From: Paracoccus methylarcula
Lineage (GTDB): Bacteria > Pseudomonadota > Alphaproteobacteria > Rhodobacterales > Rhodobacteraceae
DNA: 64,000 nt
Direction of reading: 5' to 3'
Assembly (NCBI RefSeq): GCF_003007735.2
Contig: NZ_PXNQ02000007.1
Coordinates: forward strand, 62,001-126,000
The notes below the pieces were generated by a model, which was not told where the DNA came from, did no database searches, and was given only the letters and a program-made list of their open reading frames with translations. Shown piece by piece: positions 9,012 through 18,372 of the stretch (within the stretch, counting starts at the first letter, position 1; every line of letters begins with the position of its first letter). Made by a program: the position numbers and the translations under genes.

Positions 9012-11102
9012 TCAGAACCGATGCGAGAGGTTGACGTCGATCATCCGCGGCTCATCGGCATAGCACCAGCCGCCGGTGCAGGTCTGGCCCTTGCGGTCGA
9101 ACAGGTTGCGGATATTGACTTGCAACTCGGTTCCCTCATGGCCGAGGGCGGCAAAGTCATAGGCGACGCCCAGATCGACATAGGTCCGGCTGGCATTCTC
9201 GATGGTGTTCTCGTCATCGCCATAGCTCTTGCCGATATGGCGGATGCCGCCCATGAACGAGAGGTTCTCCAGCGGTCCCGACGGCACGTCATATTTGGCG
9301 AATAGCGACAGCGTATCCTGCGGCACGCCGGAAAGCTTCTTGCCAGCGGTGCCCGGTGCGCCCTTGTTGATCTTGACATTCATATGCGCATAGGAGGCGA
9401 TCAGGTTCAGGTCGTTGCCAAGATTGCTGGCTGCCTCGAGCTCGAACCCGCGCGAGGTCAGGTCATATTGCAGCCCGCGATTACGCCCGTCTCCGCCGAC
9501 GATCAGCACCATGCCATTGTCCTGGCGGATGTCGAACAGGGAGGCGGAGACGACGGTATTGCCGTCCGGCAGTTCATATTTCAGCCCGATCTCCTTTTGT
9601 AGCGCCTCGGTCGCCGCAGCCGGGCTTCCTGTCTGGTCCGATGCATCGTCATAGACCTGCGCGACATTCGGCGCGAAGGAGGTCGAGACATTGGCAAAGG
9701 GCGTCAGGCCGTTCTCCAAGGCATAGGAGACGCCCACACGTCCGGTGAAGGCCTTGTCCTTCTGCGTGCCGGAATTGATGACCGGCGTTCCGTAAACCGC
9801 ATCGCTGTAATCGGTTTCGACCCAGTCATAGCGGGCCGAGGCGGCAATCGTCAGCCCGTCCCTTTCAATCACATCGGCGATATAGACGCCTTTCTGCGTC
9901 TGGTCGCGCCAGGCGTAGAAAGGCACATCCATCGCCTCGTTCGCGGCGCGGCCATCGCCCGTGCCGCCATAATGGGCCGTGTATTTCCCGCGAGTGTAAT
10001 CGGCGCCGAAGACGAGCGTATGATCGAAACTGCCAGTGCTGAAACGATGCTCCAGCGTCAGGTCCATGACATGGGCCTTGGCGGTTTCCTCGTAGCGTTC
10101 CCACCAGCCGGGCACGAGATCGGGATAGGTGCCGTATCGCGTGGCGTAATGCATGTCGGCCTCGACCCTGGAATAGCGATAGCTTTGCCGCAACTGGGTA
10201 TCGGGGCCGATATCCCAGGAGTATTCATAGCCGATACGGAATTGTTCCTGGTCGAAATTATTGTAGTCGGGATCGCCTGCCGGGGCGTCGGTGACCTTTA
10301 AGTCATCGCCGAAATGGTAATATGCGACGGCCCCGGTCTTGTCCTTGCCATATTCCGCCGACACCAGCAGTTTCTGGGTATCGGACAGGCGGAACGACAT
10401 CGACGGCGCGAGCAGGATGCGATCGTCGGCGTAACCGTCGATATGCGTGTCGCTGTCCCGGGCAAGCCCGACGATCCGGTAGAGCACGTCGCCATTCGCG
10501 TCGAGCGGGCCAGTGAAATCGAACGAGGCTTCCTTGCGGTCATAGCTGCCGAAACTCAGCCGTGTTTCGCGATAGGGCTCATCCTTGGGGCGCTTGCTGA
10601 CCATGTTGACCACCCCGCCCGGAGTGCTCACGCCGAACATCGAGGAGGCCGGGCCCTTCAGCACCGCAATCCCCTCCAGCGCATAGGGATCGCTGCGATA
10701 CCATGCGGAAAGGCCGTTGAAGCTGCGCAGGCCATCCCTGAAAACGCCGGTCTGGTAGGCCGGGAAGCCGCGCAGGTAGAACGAGTCGTAACGGGTGTCG
10801 AAGCCGAAATTCCCCGGCGTCGCGGCGGCGGTATAGTTCAGCGCCTCAAGCAGCGTGCGCGGCTGTTGGTCCTCGAGCTGATCCTGCGTCACGACGCTGA
10901 CCGATTGCGGCAGCCGGGAAATGGGCGTCTCGACCCGCATGGCCTGCCGGCCCGATTGCGCGATATACCCGTCCTGCACCAGCGTCTCGTCGCTCTCCGC
11001 CTCCAGCACGATCGGATCCAGCACGATGACTTCCTGCGCCGACAGGGCCGAGGGCATGGCGGCGACGCTCAGCCAGAGCGCCGATCTCAGATGGTTTCTC
11101 AC
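9012..11102 (-). CDS. TonB-dependent siderophore receptor
   Basis: A 696-residue outer-membrane receptor. A signal peptide (about residues 1-22, ending SALSAQ) is followed by a plug domain: [18 protein letters not shown], and the [15 protein letters not shown] and [12 protein letters not shown] segments typical of ferric-siderophore receptors. The 22-strand barrel occupies the rest and ends in the outer-membrane sorting signal NLSHRF with terminal Phe. The length suits FhuE/FoxA/FptA-type receptors for hydroxamate or pyochelin-like siderophores. It is first in an operon with the RhtX/FptX-type permease. Iron control is expected, but I could not identify a clear Fur, Irr or RirA site. Confidence 0.92.
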   Translation of the reverse strand: MRNHLRSALWLSVAAMPSALSAQEVIVLDPIVLEAESDETLVQDGYIAQSGRQAMRVETPISRLPQSVSVVTQDQLEDQQPRTLLEALNYTAAATPGNFGFDTRYDSFYLRGFPAYQTGVFRDGLRSFNGLSAWYRSDPYALEGIAVLKGPASSMFGVSTPGGVVNMVSKRPKDEPYRETRLSFGSYDRKEASFDFTGPLDANGDVLYRIVGLARDSDTHIDGYADDRILLAPSMSFRLSDTQKLLVSAEYGKDKTGAVAYYHFGDDLKVTDAPAGDPDYNNFDQEQFRIGYEYSWDIGPDTQLRQSYRYSRVEADMHYATRYGTYPDLVPGWWERYEETAKAHVMDLTLEHRFSTGSFDHTLVFGADYTRGKYTAHYGGTGDGRAANEAMDVPFYAWRDQTQKGVYIADVIERDGLTIAASARYDWVETDYSDAVYGTPVINSGTQKDKAFTGRVGVSYALENGLTPFANVSTSFAPNVAQVYDDASDQTGSPAAATEALQKEIGLKYELPDGNTVVSASLFDIRQDNGMVLIVGGDGRNRGLQYDLTSRGFELEAASNLGNDLNLIASYAHMNVKINKGAPGTAGKKLSGVPQDTLSLFAKYDVPSGPLENLSFMGGIRHIGKSYGDDENTIENASRTYVDLGVAYDFAALGHEGTELQVNIRNLFDRKGQTCTGGWCYADEPRMIDVNLSHRF

Positions 11103-11220
11103 AGCGTCCTCTTCCGTTTTTTCCTGTTATTGCTGCGGGATGGCATATCTCCGCAGGTTCGCCGGATGCTTTACAATATATTAACATAGGAAAACAATCG
11201 GAAATACTCGGGGGGAGGAT
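11103..11220 (-). promoter_or_regulatory. A/T-rich promoter region of the siderophore uptake operon
   Basis: The region upstream of the receptor contains the stretch 11160-11200 (TTTACAATATATTAACATAGG on the plus strand), strikingly A/T-rich for this genome, about 60-100 bases before the receptor start. It is the only plausible promoter of the operon. No palindrome good enough to call an iron box is visible. Confidence 0.4.
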
Positions 11221-11398
11221 CAGACGCAGCCGAGGGGACGGATCGGGTATCCCATCCGCATCACGAAATCTTTCAGGGGAGTATAGGGGACGGGCCGAAT
11301 TTCGAGAGACGCGGCAGAACTTCGCATGGTTCCGGCGCGGGACCACGCGAAAGGCAAAGGGGAATACGCGAAGATCACCGGATTGCGAGGGATGTATC

Positions 11399-11473
<75 letters not shown>

Positions 11474-11604
11474 GCCGTGCAGGGCGTTTAGACAAAGCCG
11501 GGTCGTGGCGCAAGGGGGGCATCGCAAAAATCCCGAGATGTCCTGTCACCGGAACCGTCACGGCATCGCTGGACTGTCGCGCTTGGGGGCGGTAACAGGA
11601 CCGG

Positions 11605-11814
11605 ATGGCAGATCGGTCAAAGGACAGGCGCAGGCCGGGCAAGGGCGGGAACGGAGGCGAAGCCGATTCCCGCGAGGACAGGCTGCGCGCGGCATTGCGC
11701 GCCAACCTGGCGCGCCGCAAGGCGCAGGCCCGGGCCCGTTCGGACCGGAATGTGCCGGAAACCGGAAGCGGCGAGACCGAGAGCGGCAAGGATACAGGCG
11801 GAGACGACAGCTAG
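11605..11814 (+). CDS. Small basic hypothetical protein upstream of murA
   Basis: 69 residues, very rich in Arg, Lys, Gly and acidic residues, with a central helix-prone segment [19 protein letters not shown]. Its stop is one base before the murA start codon, so it is probably co-transcribed. I believe a similar short protein precedes murA in other Rhodobacteraceae. The composition is compatible with a nucleic-acid-binding or ribosome-associated role, but no function can be assigned. Confidence 0.6.
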   Translation: MADRSKDRRRPGKGGNGGEADSREDRLRAALRANLARRKAQARARSDRNVPETGSGETESGKDTGGDDS

Positions 11815-11815
11815 A

Positions 11816-13087
11816 ATGGACCAGATCATCGTTCAGGGGAACGGCCCCCTGCAGGGGGAAATCCCCATCGCGGGGGCAAAGAACGCCTGCCTCACGCTGA
11901 TGCCCGCGACGCTTCTGACGGATCAGCCGCTGACGCTGACCAATGCGCCGCGACTGTCGGATATCCGCACCATGACCGAGCTCTTGCAAAGCCTCGGCGC
12001 CGAGGTGGCCAGCCTGCAGGACGGCAAGGTGCTGTCGCTCTCCAGCCATGCGCTGGACAATCATCGCGCCGAATATGACATCGTGCGCAAGATGCGCGCC
12101 TCGATCCTCGTGCTGGGGCCGATGCTGGCGCGGGACGGGCGGGCCGAGGTGTCGCTGCCCGGCGGCTGCGCGATCGGCGCGCGGCCGGTGGATCTGCATC
12201 TCAGGGCGCTCGAGGCGATGGGCGCCGATCTGGACCTGCGCGACGGCTATGTCTATGCCAAGGCACCCTCCGGCGGGCTGCGCGGCGCGGTGGTCGAATT
12301 TCCGCTGGTCTCGGTCGGTGCGACCGAGAACGCGCTGATGGCCGCGACGCTGGCACGCGGCACGACGGTGCTGCAAAACGCCGCCCGCGAGCCCGAGATC
12401 GCCGACCTGGCCCAATGCCTGCGCCGCATGGGCGCACAGATCGAGGGCGAGGGGACGGATACGATCACCATCCAGGGCGTCGATTCACTGGGTGGGGCGA
12501 CGCATCCGGTGGTGACCGACCGGATCGAGCTGGGCACCTATATGCTGGCCCCCGCCATGTGCGGCGGCGAGGTCGAGTTGCTGGGCGGCCGGATCGATCT
12601 GCTGGCGGCCTTTTGCGAAAAGCTGGACGAGGCCGGGATCAGCGTCGAGGAAACTCCGCGCGGGCTCAAGGTGGCGCGCCGCAATGGCCGGGTGCGGGCG
12701 GTTGATGTGACGACCGAGCCCTATCCGGGTTTTCCCACCGATCTGCAGGCGCAGTTCATGGCGCTGATGTGCCTGGCCGAGGGAACCAGCACGCTGGAAG
12801 AGACGATTTTCGAGAACCGCTTCATGCATGCCCCGGAACTGACCCGGATGGGCGCGCAGATCGAGGTGCATGGCGGTCACGCGAAGGTCACCGGAGTCGC
12901 GGAACTGCGCGGCGCCCCGGTCATGGCGACCGATCTGCGCGCCTCGGTCAGCCTGATCCTTGCCGGGATGGCCGCCGAGGGACAGACCACGGTCAGCCGC
13001 GTCTATCATCTCGACCGCGGTTATGAACATGTCGTGGGCAAGCTGCGTGGGGTCGGCGCGCATATCGAGCGTGTGAAAGAGGAGTAA
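11816..13087 (+). CDS. murA: UDP-N-acetylglucosamine 1-carboxyvinyltransferase (MurA)
   Basis: A cytosolic enzyme that transfers enolpyruvate from PEP to UDP-GlcNAc, the first committed step of peptidoglycan synthesis. It has 423 residues, the usual length. Visible are the N-terminal [17 protein letters not shown] with substrate-binding K22/N23, the active-site C118 in [15 protein letters not shown] (the fosfomycin-sensitive cysteine is present, not Asp), and the late [11 protein letters not shown] and LDRGYE motifs. The start ATG 11816 follows the stop of the small upstream gene by one base. It is followed after three bases by DUF2948. Confidence 0.97.
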   Translation: MDQIIVQGNGPLQGEIPIAGAKNACLTLMPATLLTDQPLTLTNAPRLSDIRTMTELLQSLGAEVASLQDGKVLSLSSHALDNHRAEYDIVRKMRASILVLGPMLARDGRAEVSLPGGCAIGARPVDLHLRALEAMGADLDLRDGYVYAKAPSGGLRGAVVEFPLVSVGATENALMAATLARGTTVLQNAAREPEIADLAQCLRRMGAQIEGEGTDTITIQGVDSLGGATHPVVTDRIELGTYMLAPAMCGGEVELLGGRIDLLAAFCEKLDEAGISVEETPRGLKVARRNGRVRAVDVTTEPYPGFPTDLQAQFMALMCLAEGTSTLEETIFENRFMHAPELTRMGAQIEVHGGHAKVTGVAELRGAPVMATDLRASVSLILAGMAAEGQTTVSRVYHLDRGYEHVVGKLRGVGAHIERVKEE

Positions 13088-13090
13088 GGA

Positions 13091-13567
13091 ATGGTCGAGG
13101 ACGCCCGTTTTGCCGATGCCGATCCGCGCCCGATGGCGCTGAAGGCCGAGGATGAGGCCGATCTGCGGATCATGTCGGCGCTGGTGCAGGACGCGATCCT
13201 GCCCGCCTCGGAGATCAGCTATGACCCGAAGGCGCGGCGTCTCGCCCTGCTGCTGAACCGTTTCCGTTGGGAGGATGCCGAGCAGGCGCGGGCCGAGGGG
13301 CGCGGCTTCGAACGGGTCCGGGCGCTGCTGGTGATGAATGACGTGTTGGAGTTGCGCAGCGACGGGATCGACCGCGATGGCGACACGGTGCTGGAGCTGC
13401 TGGCGCTGAACTGGACGCCGGGCGAGGACGGCACCGGGCAATTGTCGCTGGAATTCGCCGGGGATGGCACGCTGACAGCCGAGGTCGAATGTATCAACCT
13501 GGATCTGCGGGACGTGACGCAGCCCTATCTCGCCCCATCGGGCAAGGCGCCGTCGCATCCCGAGTGA
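13091..13567 (+). CDS. DUF2948 family protein
   Basis: A 158-residue conserved protein of unknown function. The typical opening LKAEDEADLRIMSALVQDAI and the LLLNRFRWED segment identify DUF2948. It begins three bases after murA. In many Rhodobacteraceae this gene sits between murA and hisD; here a GNAT gene follows instead of hisD. A role in the cell is not known. Confidence 0.85.
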   Translation: MVEDARFADADPRPMALKAEDEADLRIMSALVQDAILPASEISYDPKARRLALLLNRFRWEDAEQARAEGRGFERVRALLVMNDVLELRSDGIDRDGDTVLELLALNWTPGEDGTGQLSLEFAGDGTLTAEVECINLDLRDVTQPYLAPSGKAPSHPE

Positions 13568-13586
13568 TCCGGCCGGGTGATACAGT

Positions 13587-13626
13587 ATTCATGACAAAGA
13601 AGAAGCATTCATGACAAAGAAGAAGC
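13587..13626. repeat. Tandem 20-bp direct repeat containing GACAAAGAAGAAG
   Basis: Two exact, adjacent copies (13587-13606 and 13607-13626) of ATTCATGACAAAGAAGAAGC lie between DUF2948 and the GNAT gene. The 13-base core GACAAAGAAGAAG recurs at 25831-25843 in another gene-end region. The second copy ends just before the GTG start of the GNAT gene and may contribute purine-rich ribosome-binding sequence. Confidence 0.85.
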
Positions 13627-13633
13627 GGCCATT

Positions 13634-14143
13634 GTGAAGGTCTGGCGTCTTGATTGCGGCCGCGCCTCCGAGTGGCGCGAGATCCGGCTGGCCGCCCTGC
13701 GCGATACGCCCGAGGCCTTCGATGCGACATTGGCGGAATGGCAGGACCGGCCCCTGGCGGATTTCGCGGCGCGGCTTGAAACGGTTCCGACATTCGCGGC
13801 GGGGGATGAGATCGGCCGGGCGCTCGCAGTGGCGTCATGGCAGGCCGGGCTGGATCCGCGCGATGCGCGGCGCGGCTGGTTGCTGTCGGTCTATGCCCGG
13901 CCCAAGGCGCGCGGGCGCGGTTATGCCGAGGCAGCAATCCGGGCGGTCTTGCGGGATTCGGCAGCAGCAGGAATGGGATCGGTCGGGCTGCATGTGCTTG
14001 CGTCGAACCGGGCGGCACAGGCGCTGTATCGGCGCATCGGGTTTCGCGACAGCGGGCGCGCGGGCGTGACCAACAGCCGGGGCGAGCCGGAAATCGAGAT
14101 GATCTGGCCGCTGGAACACAAGACGATTTCCTGCGGATTTTAA
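13634..14143 (+). CDS. GNAT-family N-acetyltransferase
   Basis: A 169-residue acetyltransferase. The acetyl-CoA-binding region is clear: LLSVYARPKARGRGYAEA contains the R/Q-x-x-G-x-G/A loop, and LHVLASNRAAQALYRRIGF is the usual strand-helix end of the fold. The start is GTG 13634, because the upstream in-frame ATG codons run into a stop. The acceptor substrate is not predictable. It is separated from DUF2948 by the tandem repeat, and followed by nth after 49 bases. Confidence 0.8.
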   Translation: MKVWRLDCGRASEWREIRLAALRDTPEAFDATLAEWQDRPLADFAARLETVPTFAAGDEIGRALAVASWQAGLDPRDARRGWLLSVYARPKARGRGYAEAAIRAVLRDSAAAGMGSVGLHVLASNRAAQALYRRIGFRDSGRAGVTNSRGEPEIEMIWPLEHKTISCGF

Positions 14144-14192
14144 CCGTTGGCGGCTTGCATTGCGGCGCGGGCGGGGTCAAAACCGCAGCGTC

Positions 14193-14855
14193 ATGGTTCA
14201 ATCACGCCGCTTGCCCTCTGCCTTGCCCTTTGCCGATCAGGTCGCGATCTTCTCGCGGCTGGCAGAGGCGAATCCGCATCCGGAAACCGAGCTGGAATTT
14301 ACCAACCCCTATACGCTGGTCGTGGCCGTCGCGCTGTCGGCGCAGGCGACCGATGTGGGAGTGAACAAGGCGACGAAGGGGTTGTTTGCTGCCGCCGATA
14401 CGCCCGCCAGGATGCTGGAACTGGGGCTCGATGGCGTGACCGAGCATATCAGGACGATCGGGCTTTACCGGCAAAAGGCCAAGAATGTCATCGCCTTGTC
14501 GCGGATATTGGTGGATCAGTATGGCGGCGAGGTGCCCGATAGCCGCGCCGCCCTGATGAGCCTGCCCGGGGTGGGGCGCAAGACCGCGAATGTCGTGCTG
14601 AACTGCGCCTTTGGCCATCCCTCGCAGGCGGTGGACACGCATATCTTCCGGGTCGGCAACCGCACGCGTGTGGCTCCGGGCCGCGATGTCGATGCGGTCG
14701 AACGCGCGATCGAGGATAACGTGCCGGTGCGTTTCCAGAATCACGCCCATCACTGGCTGATCCTGCATGGCCGCTATATCTGCCAGGCACGCCGCCCGCG
14801 CTGTGGCGTCTGCACCATCGCCGACCTGTGCCCCTATGAGGAGAAGACCCAATGA
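14193..14855 (+). CDS. nth: Endonuclease III (DNA glycosylase/AP lyase)
   Basis: A base-excision repair enzyme that removes oxidised pyrimidines and cleaves the abasic site. The 220-residue product has the helix-hairpin-helix LPGVGRKTANVV with catalytic K130, the catalytic D148 in AVDTHIFRV, and the [4Fe-4S] cluster ligands C197, C204, C207 and C213 in the spacing C-x6-C-x2-C-x5-C. I start at ATG 14193 (MVQSRR). The stop overlaps the following kinase gene by four bases. Confidence 0.95.
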   Translation: MVQSRRLPSALPFADQVAIFSRLAEANPHPETELEFTNPYTLVVAVALSAQATDVGVNKATKGLFAAADTPARMLELGLDGVTEHIRTIGLYRQKAKNVIALSRILVDQYGGEVPDSRAALMSLPGVGRKTANVVLNCAFGHPSQAVDTHIFRVGNRTRVAPGRDVDAVERAIEDNVPVRFQNHAHHWLILHGRYICQARRPRCGVCTIADLCPYEEKTQ

Positions 14856-15865
14856 CCACCCCTTACGTGATCGGCATCGGCAATGCGGTGATGGATGTAA
14901 TCTCGCCCACCGATGATGCCCGGCTTCGGGAATTGGGGGTCGAGAAGGGCATCATGCAACTGATCGAGCGGGAGCGGTCGGAATTCCTGATGGCCGCACA
15001 GGCCGACGATCATGGGCCGGGGCACGCGCTGGCGCGGCTGGTGCCGGGCGGGTCGGTGGCCAATACGCTGGCCGGAATCGGCGCGATGGGGCTGCGCACG
15101 GCCTTTATCGGCCGGGTCGCAGATGACAGCCTGGGCCGGACCTATGCCGAAAAGACCGCAGCTTCGGGGACGCGTTTCGTCAATCCGCCGGTCGAGGGCG
15201 ATGTCCTGCCGACCTCGCGCAGCATCATCCTGGTGACGCCGGATGGCGAGCGGTCGATGAACACCTATCTGGGCATCTCGACCGAGTTGGGGCCAGAACA
15301 TGTTTCCCCCGAGGTGTTCGAGGGCGCGGGCTGGCTGTTCCTGGAAGGTTATCTCTTTGACAAGCCCAAGGGAAAAGAGGCCTTCCTGAAGGCCGCGAAA
15401 TGCTGTCACGAGGCAGGCGGGCTGGCGGGCATCGCGCTGTCCGATCCGTTCTGCGTGGACCGCCACCGAGAGGATTTCCGGCGGCTGGTGGCTGGGCCGA
15501 TGGATTACGTCATCGGCAATGTCCATGAATGGAGCTCGCTCTACCAGACCGAGGATCTCGAGACCGCGCTGGCGCAGGCCGTGGCCGATTGCGGCACGGT
15601 GATCTGCACCCGCTCGGGCGAGGATGCGATCCTGATCCGCGAGGGAGAGCGGGTTCTGGCTCCGGTGCACAAGGTGGTGCCGGTCGATGCCACCGGGGCG
15701 GGGGACCAGTTCGCGGCCGGGTTGATCCATGGGCTGGCCATTGGTGCGCCGCTGGCGATAGCCGGTCGGATGGGCTGCATCGCCGCGGCCGAGGTGATCG
15801 GCCATGTCGGGCCGCGGCCCGAACGGGATGTCCTGGCGGATTTCCGCGCCGAAGGGCTGATCTGA
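14852..15865 (+). CDS. PfkB-family nucleoside kinase (adenosine kinase type)
   Basis: A 337-residue ribokinase-fold enzyme, probably phosphorylating adenosine with ATP in purine salvage. The N-terminal GIGNAVMDVIS, the PGGSVANTLAGIGAMG substrate-binding glycines, and the C-terminal DATGAGDQFAAG with the catalytic Asp and anion hole are all present. The length and the opening fit alphaproteobacterial adenosine kinase-like proteins better than ribokinase or fructokinase. It overlaps nth by four bases and is followed by a terminator hairpin. Confidence 0.85.
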   Translation: MTTPYVIGIGNAVMDVISPTDDARLRELGVEKGIMQLIERERSEFLMAAQADDHGPGHALARLVPGGSVANTLAGIGAMGLRTAFIGRVADDSLGRTYAEKTAASGTRFVNPPVEGDVLPTSRSIILVTPDGERSMNTYLGISTELGPEHVSPEVFEGAGWLFLEGYLFDKPKGKEAFLKAAKCCHEAGGLAGIALSDPFCVDRHREDFRRLVAGPMDYVIGNVHEWSSLYQTEDLETALAQAVADCGTVICTRSGEDAILIREGERVLAPVHKVVPVDATGAGDQFAAGLIHGLAIGAPLAIAGRMGCIAAAEVIGHVGPRPERDVLADFRAEGLI

Positions 15866-15866
15866 C

Positions 15867-15883
15867 CGGGCGGTTGCCGCCCG
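15867..15883 (+). terminator. Terminator hairpin after the nucleoside kinase
   Basis: CGGGCGG and CCGCCCG form a perfect 7-bp stem with a TTG loop, followed by TATTTTC. It begins two bases after the kinase stop codon. The following 197 bases (15884-16080) hold no gene I can support. Confidence 0.7.
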
Positions 15884-16080
15884 TATTTTCATTTGTCTCG
15901 AACTCTTTCACGGGGGCGGCGGCCAATCCGAAGGCGCGCCGGTACCCCGTGCCCGGCAGACCCGCAATCTGCTGGTCAATCGGCAGAAGAGTATCCGGGT
16001 GTGCCCTGGAACCGCCCTGGGCATGTTCGATTCGATGGGTGTCCTGCAAACCTTGGACGCGGCAAGCCGCAGTCAGATCG

Positions 16081-16389
16081 TCACGCTGTTTCCCGAATTG
16101 CAGGCTCCTGCTTATCCCGGTTTCCGTCAGACAGAGCGGCCCTTGGTCTCCCGCTCCATTCTGCACCGTTCCGCGCGGTCCAATGCCGCCAGTGCATCCT
16201 CGACAGAGCGCCCGCCCGCCTCGCGCGCAGCCAGAGGCGCCGGCATGAAAGCGGCGACCATGGCAGCGCGGCCTCGGCCAGCCAGCGCCTCGCGGGCGCG
16301 GGCAGCGAATCGAAAACGGCCATCGGGTCGCCTGACCTGCGGCGCGGCTTTTGCGCCGTCGTCCCCAGATTGCCGCCCCGGTTCAGCAT
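16081..16389 (-). CDS. DUF6525 family small protein
   Basis: About 102 residues starting [14 protein letters not shown]. The core DPMAVFDSLPAPARRWLA and the segment AALPWSPLSCRRLW are characteristic of a small Rhodobacteraceae family that I know as DUF6525. Its start overlaps the end of the DUF1826 gene by seven bases, so it is the last gene of the Zur-type operon. Function unknown; its place suggests expression under zinc limitation. Confidence 0.65.
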   Translation of the reverse strand: MLNRGGNLGTTAQKPRRRSGDPMAVFDSLPAPARRWLAEAALPWSPLSCRRLWLRARRAGALSRMHWRHWTARNGAEWSGRPRAALSDGNRDKQEPAIRETA

Positions 16390-17003
16390 GAGCCTGCCTC
16401 GTCGACTGGATCGATCACGACCAGCAATCGCTCTGGTCCGTTTCCGGCCGGAGGCGAGCGATGCAGGATCCCCGAGATCCCGTTTCCCGGCCAAAGCCGA
16501 CCCCGGAACATGCCGACATCGCCGGGGCGCATTTGCCAGATATTGGCGGGATCGCCGTTGGGCCTGGCCGGTCCGAATTGCGTGCCCGCGCCGCGCAGCG
16601 TGCACAGGAGCCGCGCCGAGACGGCATCCAGATGCCATTTCGGACAGGGCTGGCCGCTGCTGACATCAAGGCGCAGGTCAACCATCATTGCTCCGGTGAC
16701 ATCGGCGGCGCGGCGGGCCAGTTCCGCGATATCCGCGACCAGCATGTCACGATGAAGACCGGGTGGAGTACCGGCCTCGTCGCAGGCGTGCGCCACGGCT
16801 TCCGTGACCCATGCCGGGGGAAGACGGCAGCGCAGGCGCGGCAATCGTGCCGGAGCCAGTTCCTCCAGCCATGCAAGGAAATCCGCGACGGGGGGCCGCT
16901 GCCAGATCGCGACGGCAACGTTGTTCATCGTGATCGATCCCAGGATGCGCGGATCGGTCGAGCTGTTCACCGCCGTGGCCCTGCGGTCGGCCTGCGGCGT
17001 CAT
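16383..17003 (-). CDS. DUF1826 domain-containing protein
   Basis: A 206-residue conserved protein of unknown function. The features I recognise are the IWQRPP opening, the [18 protein letters not shown] segment, [17 protein letters not shown] and the end RLLVVIDP. Several His, Cys and Asp residues (KWHLD, GDVG, HR) could bind metal. Its start overlaps the stop of the COG0523 GTPase by four bases; DUF1826 genes commonly accompany that GTPase, which supports a role in zinc homeostasis. A specific activity is not known. Confidence 0.75.
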   Translation of the reverse strand: MTPQADRRATAVNSSTDPRILGSITMNNVAVAIWQRPPVADFLAWLEELAPARLPRLRCRLPPAWVTEAVAHACDEAGTPPGLHRDMLVADIAELARRAADVTGAMMVDLRLDVSSGQPCPKWHLDAVSARLLCTLRGAGTQFGPARPNGDPANIWQMRPGDVGMFRGRLWPGNGISGILHRSPPAGNGPERLLVVIDPVDEAGSC

Positions 17004-18226
17004 GCCGCGGCCTCCTCGGCCCGGCGCCATGCGGGGAAAGGGTCGGGCATGGCCCGCCATCGTGCCGGATCGTCGCCGGCTTCCTCGCCGATCAGGCAGG
17101 CTTCGAGGCGCAGGCGGATGCGGTCCTCGTCCATGTCGGAACCGATGAAGACCAGTTCCTGCCGCCGGTCCCCCCATGGCTCGGCCCAGTGTTGGGCAAG
17201 GTATTCCCGCGCCTGCTCATGCCCGGGCCAGCGTTCGCGCGGAACGGCAGCCCACCATGTCCCAAGCGGGCGGACGCTGGACATCGCCCCGGCAAGCGAG
17301 AATTCGGCCACCCAATCGGGGCGCGTGGCGATCCAGAAATGCCCCTTGGCGCGGATCACGCCGGGCAGGGGGCTGTTGAGCACCTCGTATATCTTGCGCG
17401 GCTCGAAGGGGCGGCGGGCGCGATAGACAAAGGAGGTGACGCCGTATTCCTCGGTCTCGGGCGTGTGATCGGCGAAACCGTAAAGCTCCTTCATCCACAT
17501 CGGGTGTTCATGCGCGCGGTCGAAATCGAACAGTTCGGTATTCAGGATATCGCCGGGCGCGACACGGGCATGGTCGGTCTCGACGATACGCGCATCGGCA
17601 TTCAGGCTGCGAATGATCTTGCGAGCCGCATCGACGCGCTCGGCTCCGGCATCGCCGACCTTGTTCAGCACCACCACATCGGCGAATTCGATCTGCTCGG
17701 TCAGCAGGGTGACAAGGCTGCGATCATCGCCGGGACCGGCCGTCTCGCCCCGGTCGGCAAGGAAATCGTGGCTGGAGTAATCGGCCAGCAGGTTCACCGC
17801 GTCCACGACCGTGACCATCGTGTCCAGCCGCGCCACATCCGACAGGCTCTGCCCGTCCTGATCGGCGAATTCGAACGTGGTGGCGACCGGCAGGGGCTCG
17901 GAAATCCCCGAGGATTCGATCAGCAGATAGTCGAAGCGCCCGGCCTCGGCCAGCTTGCGCACCTCGGCCAGCAGGTCTTCGCGCAGCGTGCAGCAGATGC
18001 AGCCATTCGACATCTCGACCAGCGTTTCCTCGGTGCGGGCAAGGCCGGTTCCGCCCAGGTTGGAATGGACGAGATCGGCATCGATATTCACCTCGGACAT
18101 ATCGTTGACGATCACCGCGACGCGCAGCCCCTCGCGGTTATTCAGGACATTGTTCAGAAGCGTGGTCTTGCCCGCACCCAGGAAACCGGAGAGCACGGTC
18201 ACGGGAAGGCGGTTGGCTTGGGTCAT
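17000..18226 (-). CDS. COG0523 GTPase, zinc metallochaperone (ZigA/ZagA type)
   Basis: A 408-residue G3E-family GTPase. The Walker [10 protein letters not shown] (14-22), the metal-binding CxCC motif C76-C78-C79 in NGCICCTL, the ESSGISEP switch and the VVLNKV guanine-specificity motif are visible. The C-terminal half is the CobW_C domain. Proteins of this subgroup deliver zinc to client enzymes when zinc is scarce. It heads an operon with DUF1826 and DUF6525, all overlapping by 4-7 bases, and a strong Zur-type palindrome lies 47 bases upstream of its start. Confidence 0.9.
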   Translation of the reverse strand: MTQANRLPVTVLSGFLGAGKTTLLNNVLNNREGLRVAVIVNDMSEVNIDADLVHSNLGGTGLARTEETLVEMSNGCICCTLREDLLAEVRKLAEAGRFDYLLIESSGISEPLPVATTFEFADQDGQSLSDVARLDTMVTVVDAVNLLADYSSHDFLADRGETAGPGDDRSLVTLLTEQIEFADVVVLNKVGDAGAERVDAARKIIRSLNADARIVETDHARVAPGDILNTELFDFDRAHEHPMWMKELYGFADHTPETEEYGVTSFVYRARRPFEPRKIYEVLNSPLPGVIRAKGHFWIATRPDWVAEFSLAGAMSSVRPLGTWWAAVPRERWPGHEQAREYLAQHWAEPWGDRRQELVFIGSDMDEDRIRLRLEACLIGEEAGDDPARWRAMPDPFPAWRRAEEAAA

Positions 18227-18272
18227 GGCATAATCCTGCGATAGCGTGGGTTGGATTCGTCGTGGCAGATAC

Positions 18273-18287
18273 TGTTATAGTATTACA
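18273..18287. promoter_or_regulatory. Zur-type operator upstream of the zinc metallochaperone
   Basis: TGTTATAGTATTACA is a 7-1-7 inverted repeat with one mismatch against the perfect TGTTATA-N-TATAACA form, the pattern I know for Zur boxes in proteobacteria. It lies in the divergent region between the COG0523 gene (start 18226, minus) and the ABC-F gene (start 18373, plus), and the neighbouring A/T-rich bases look like promoter. Confidence 0.7.
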
Positions 18288-18372
18288 TAACGTCACACAA
18301 CCGGCTTGTGGCGTTGCTGCGACTTCGGTCGGGCCATTGACGCCGGATGCAGCTTGGGTCATGCCGCTGCAC

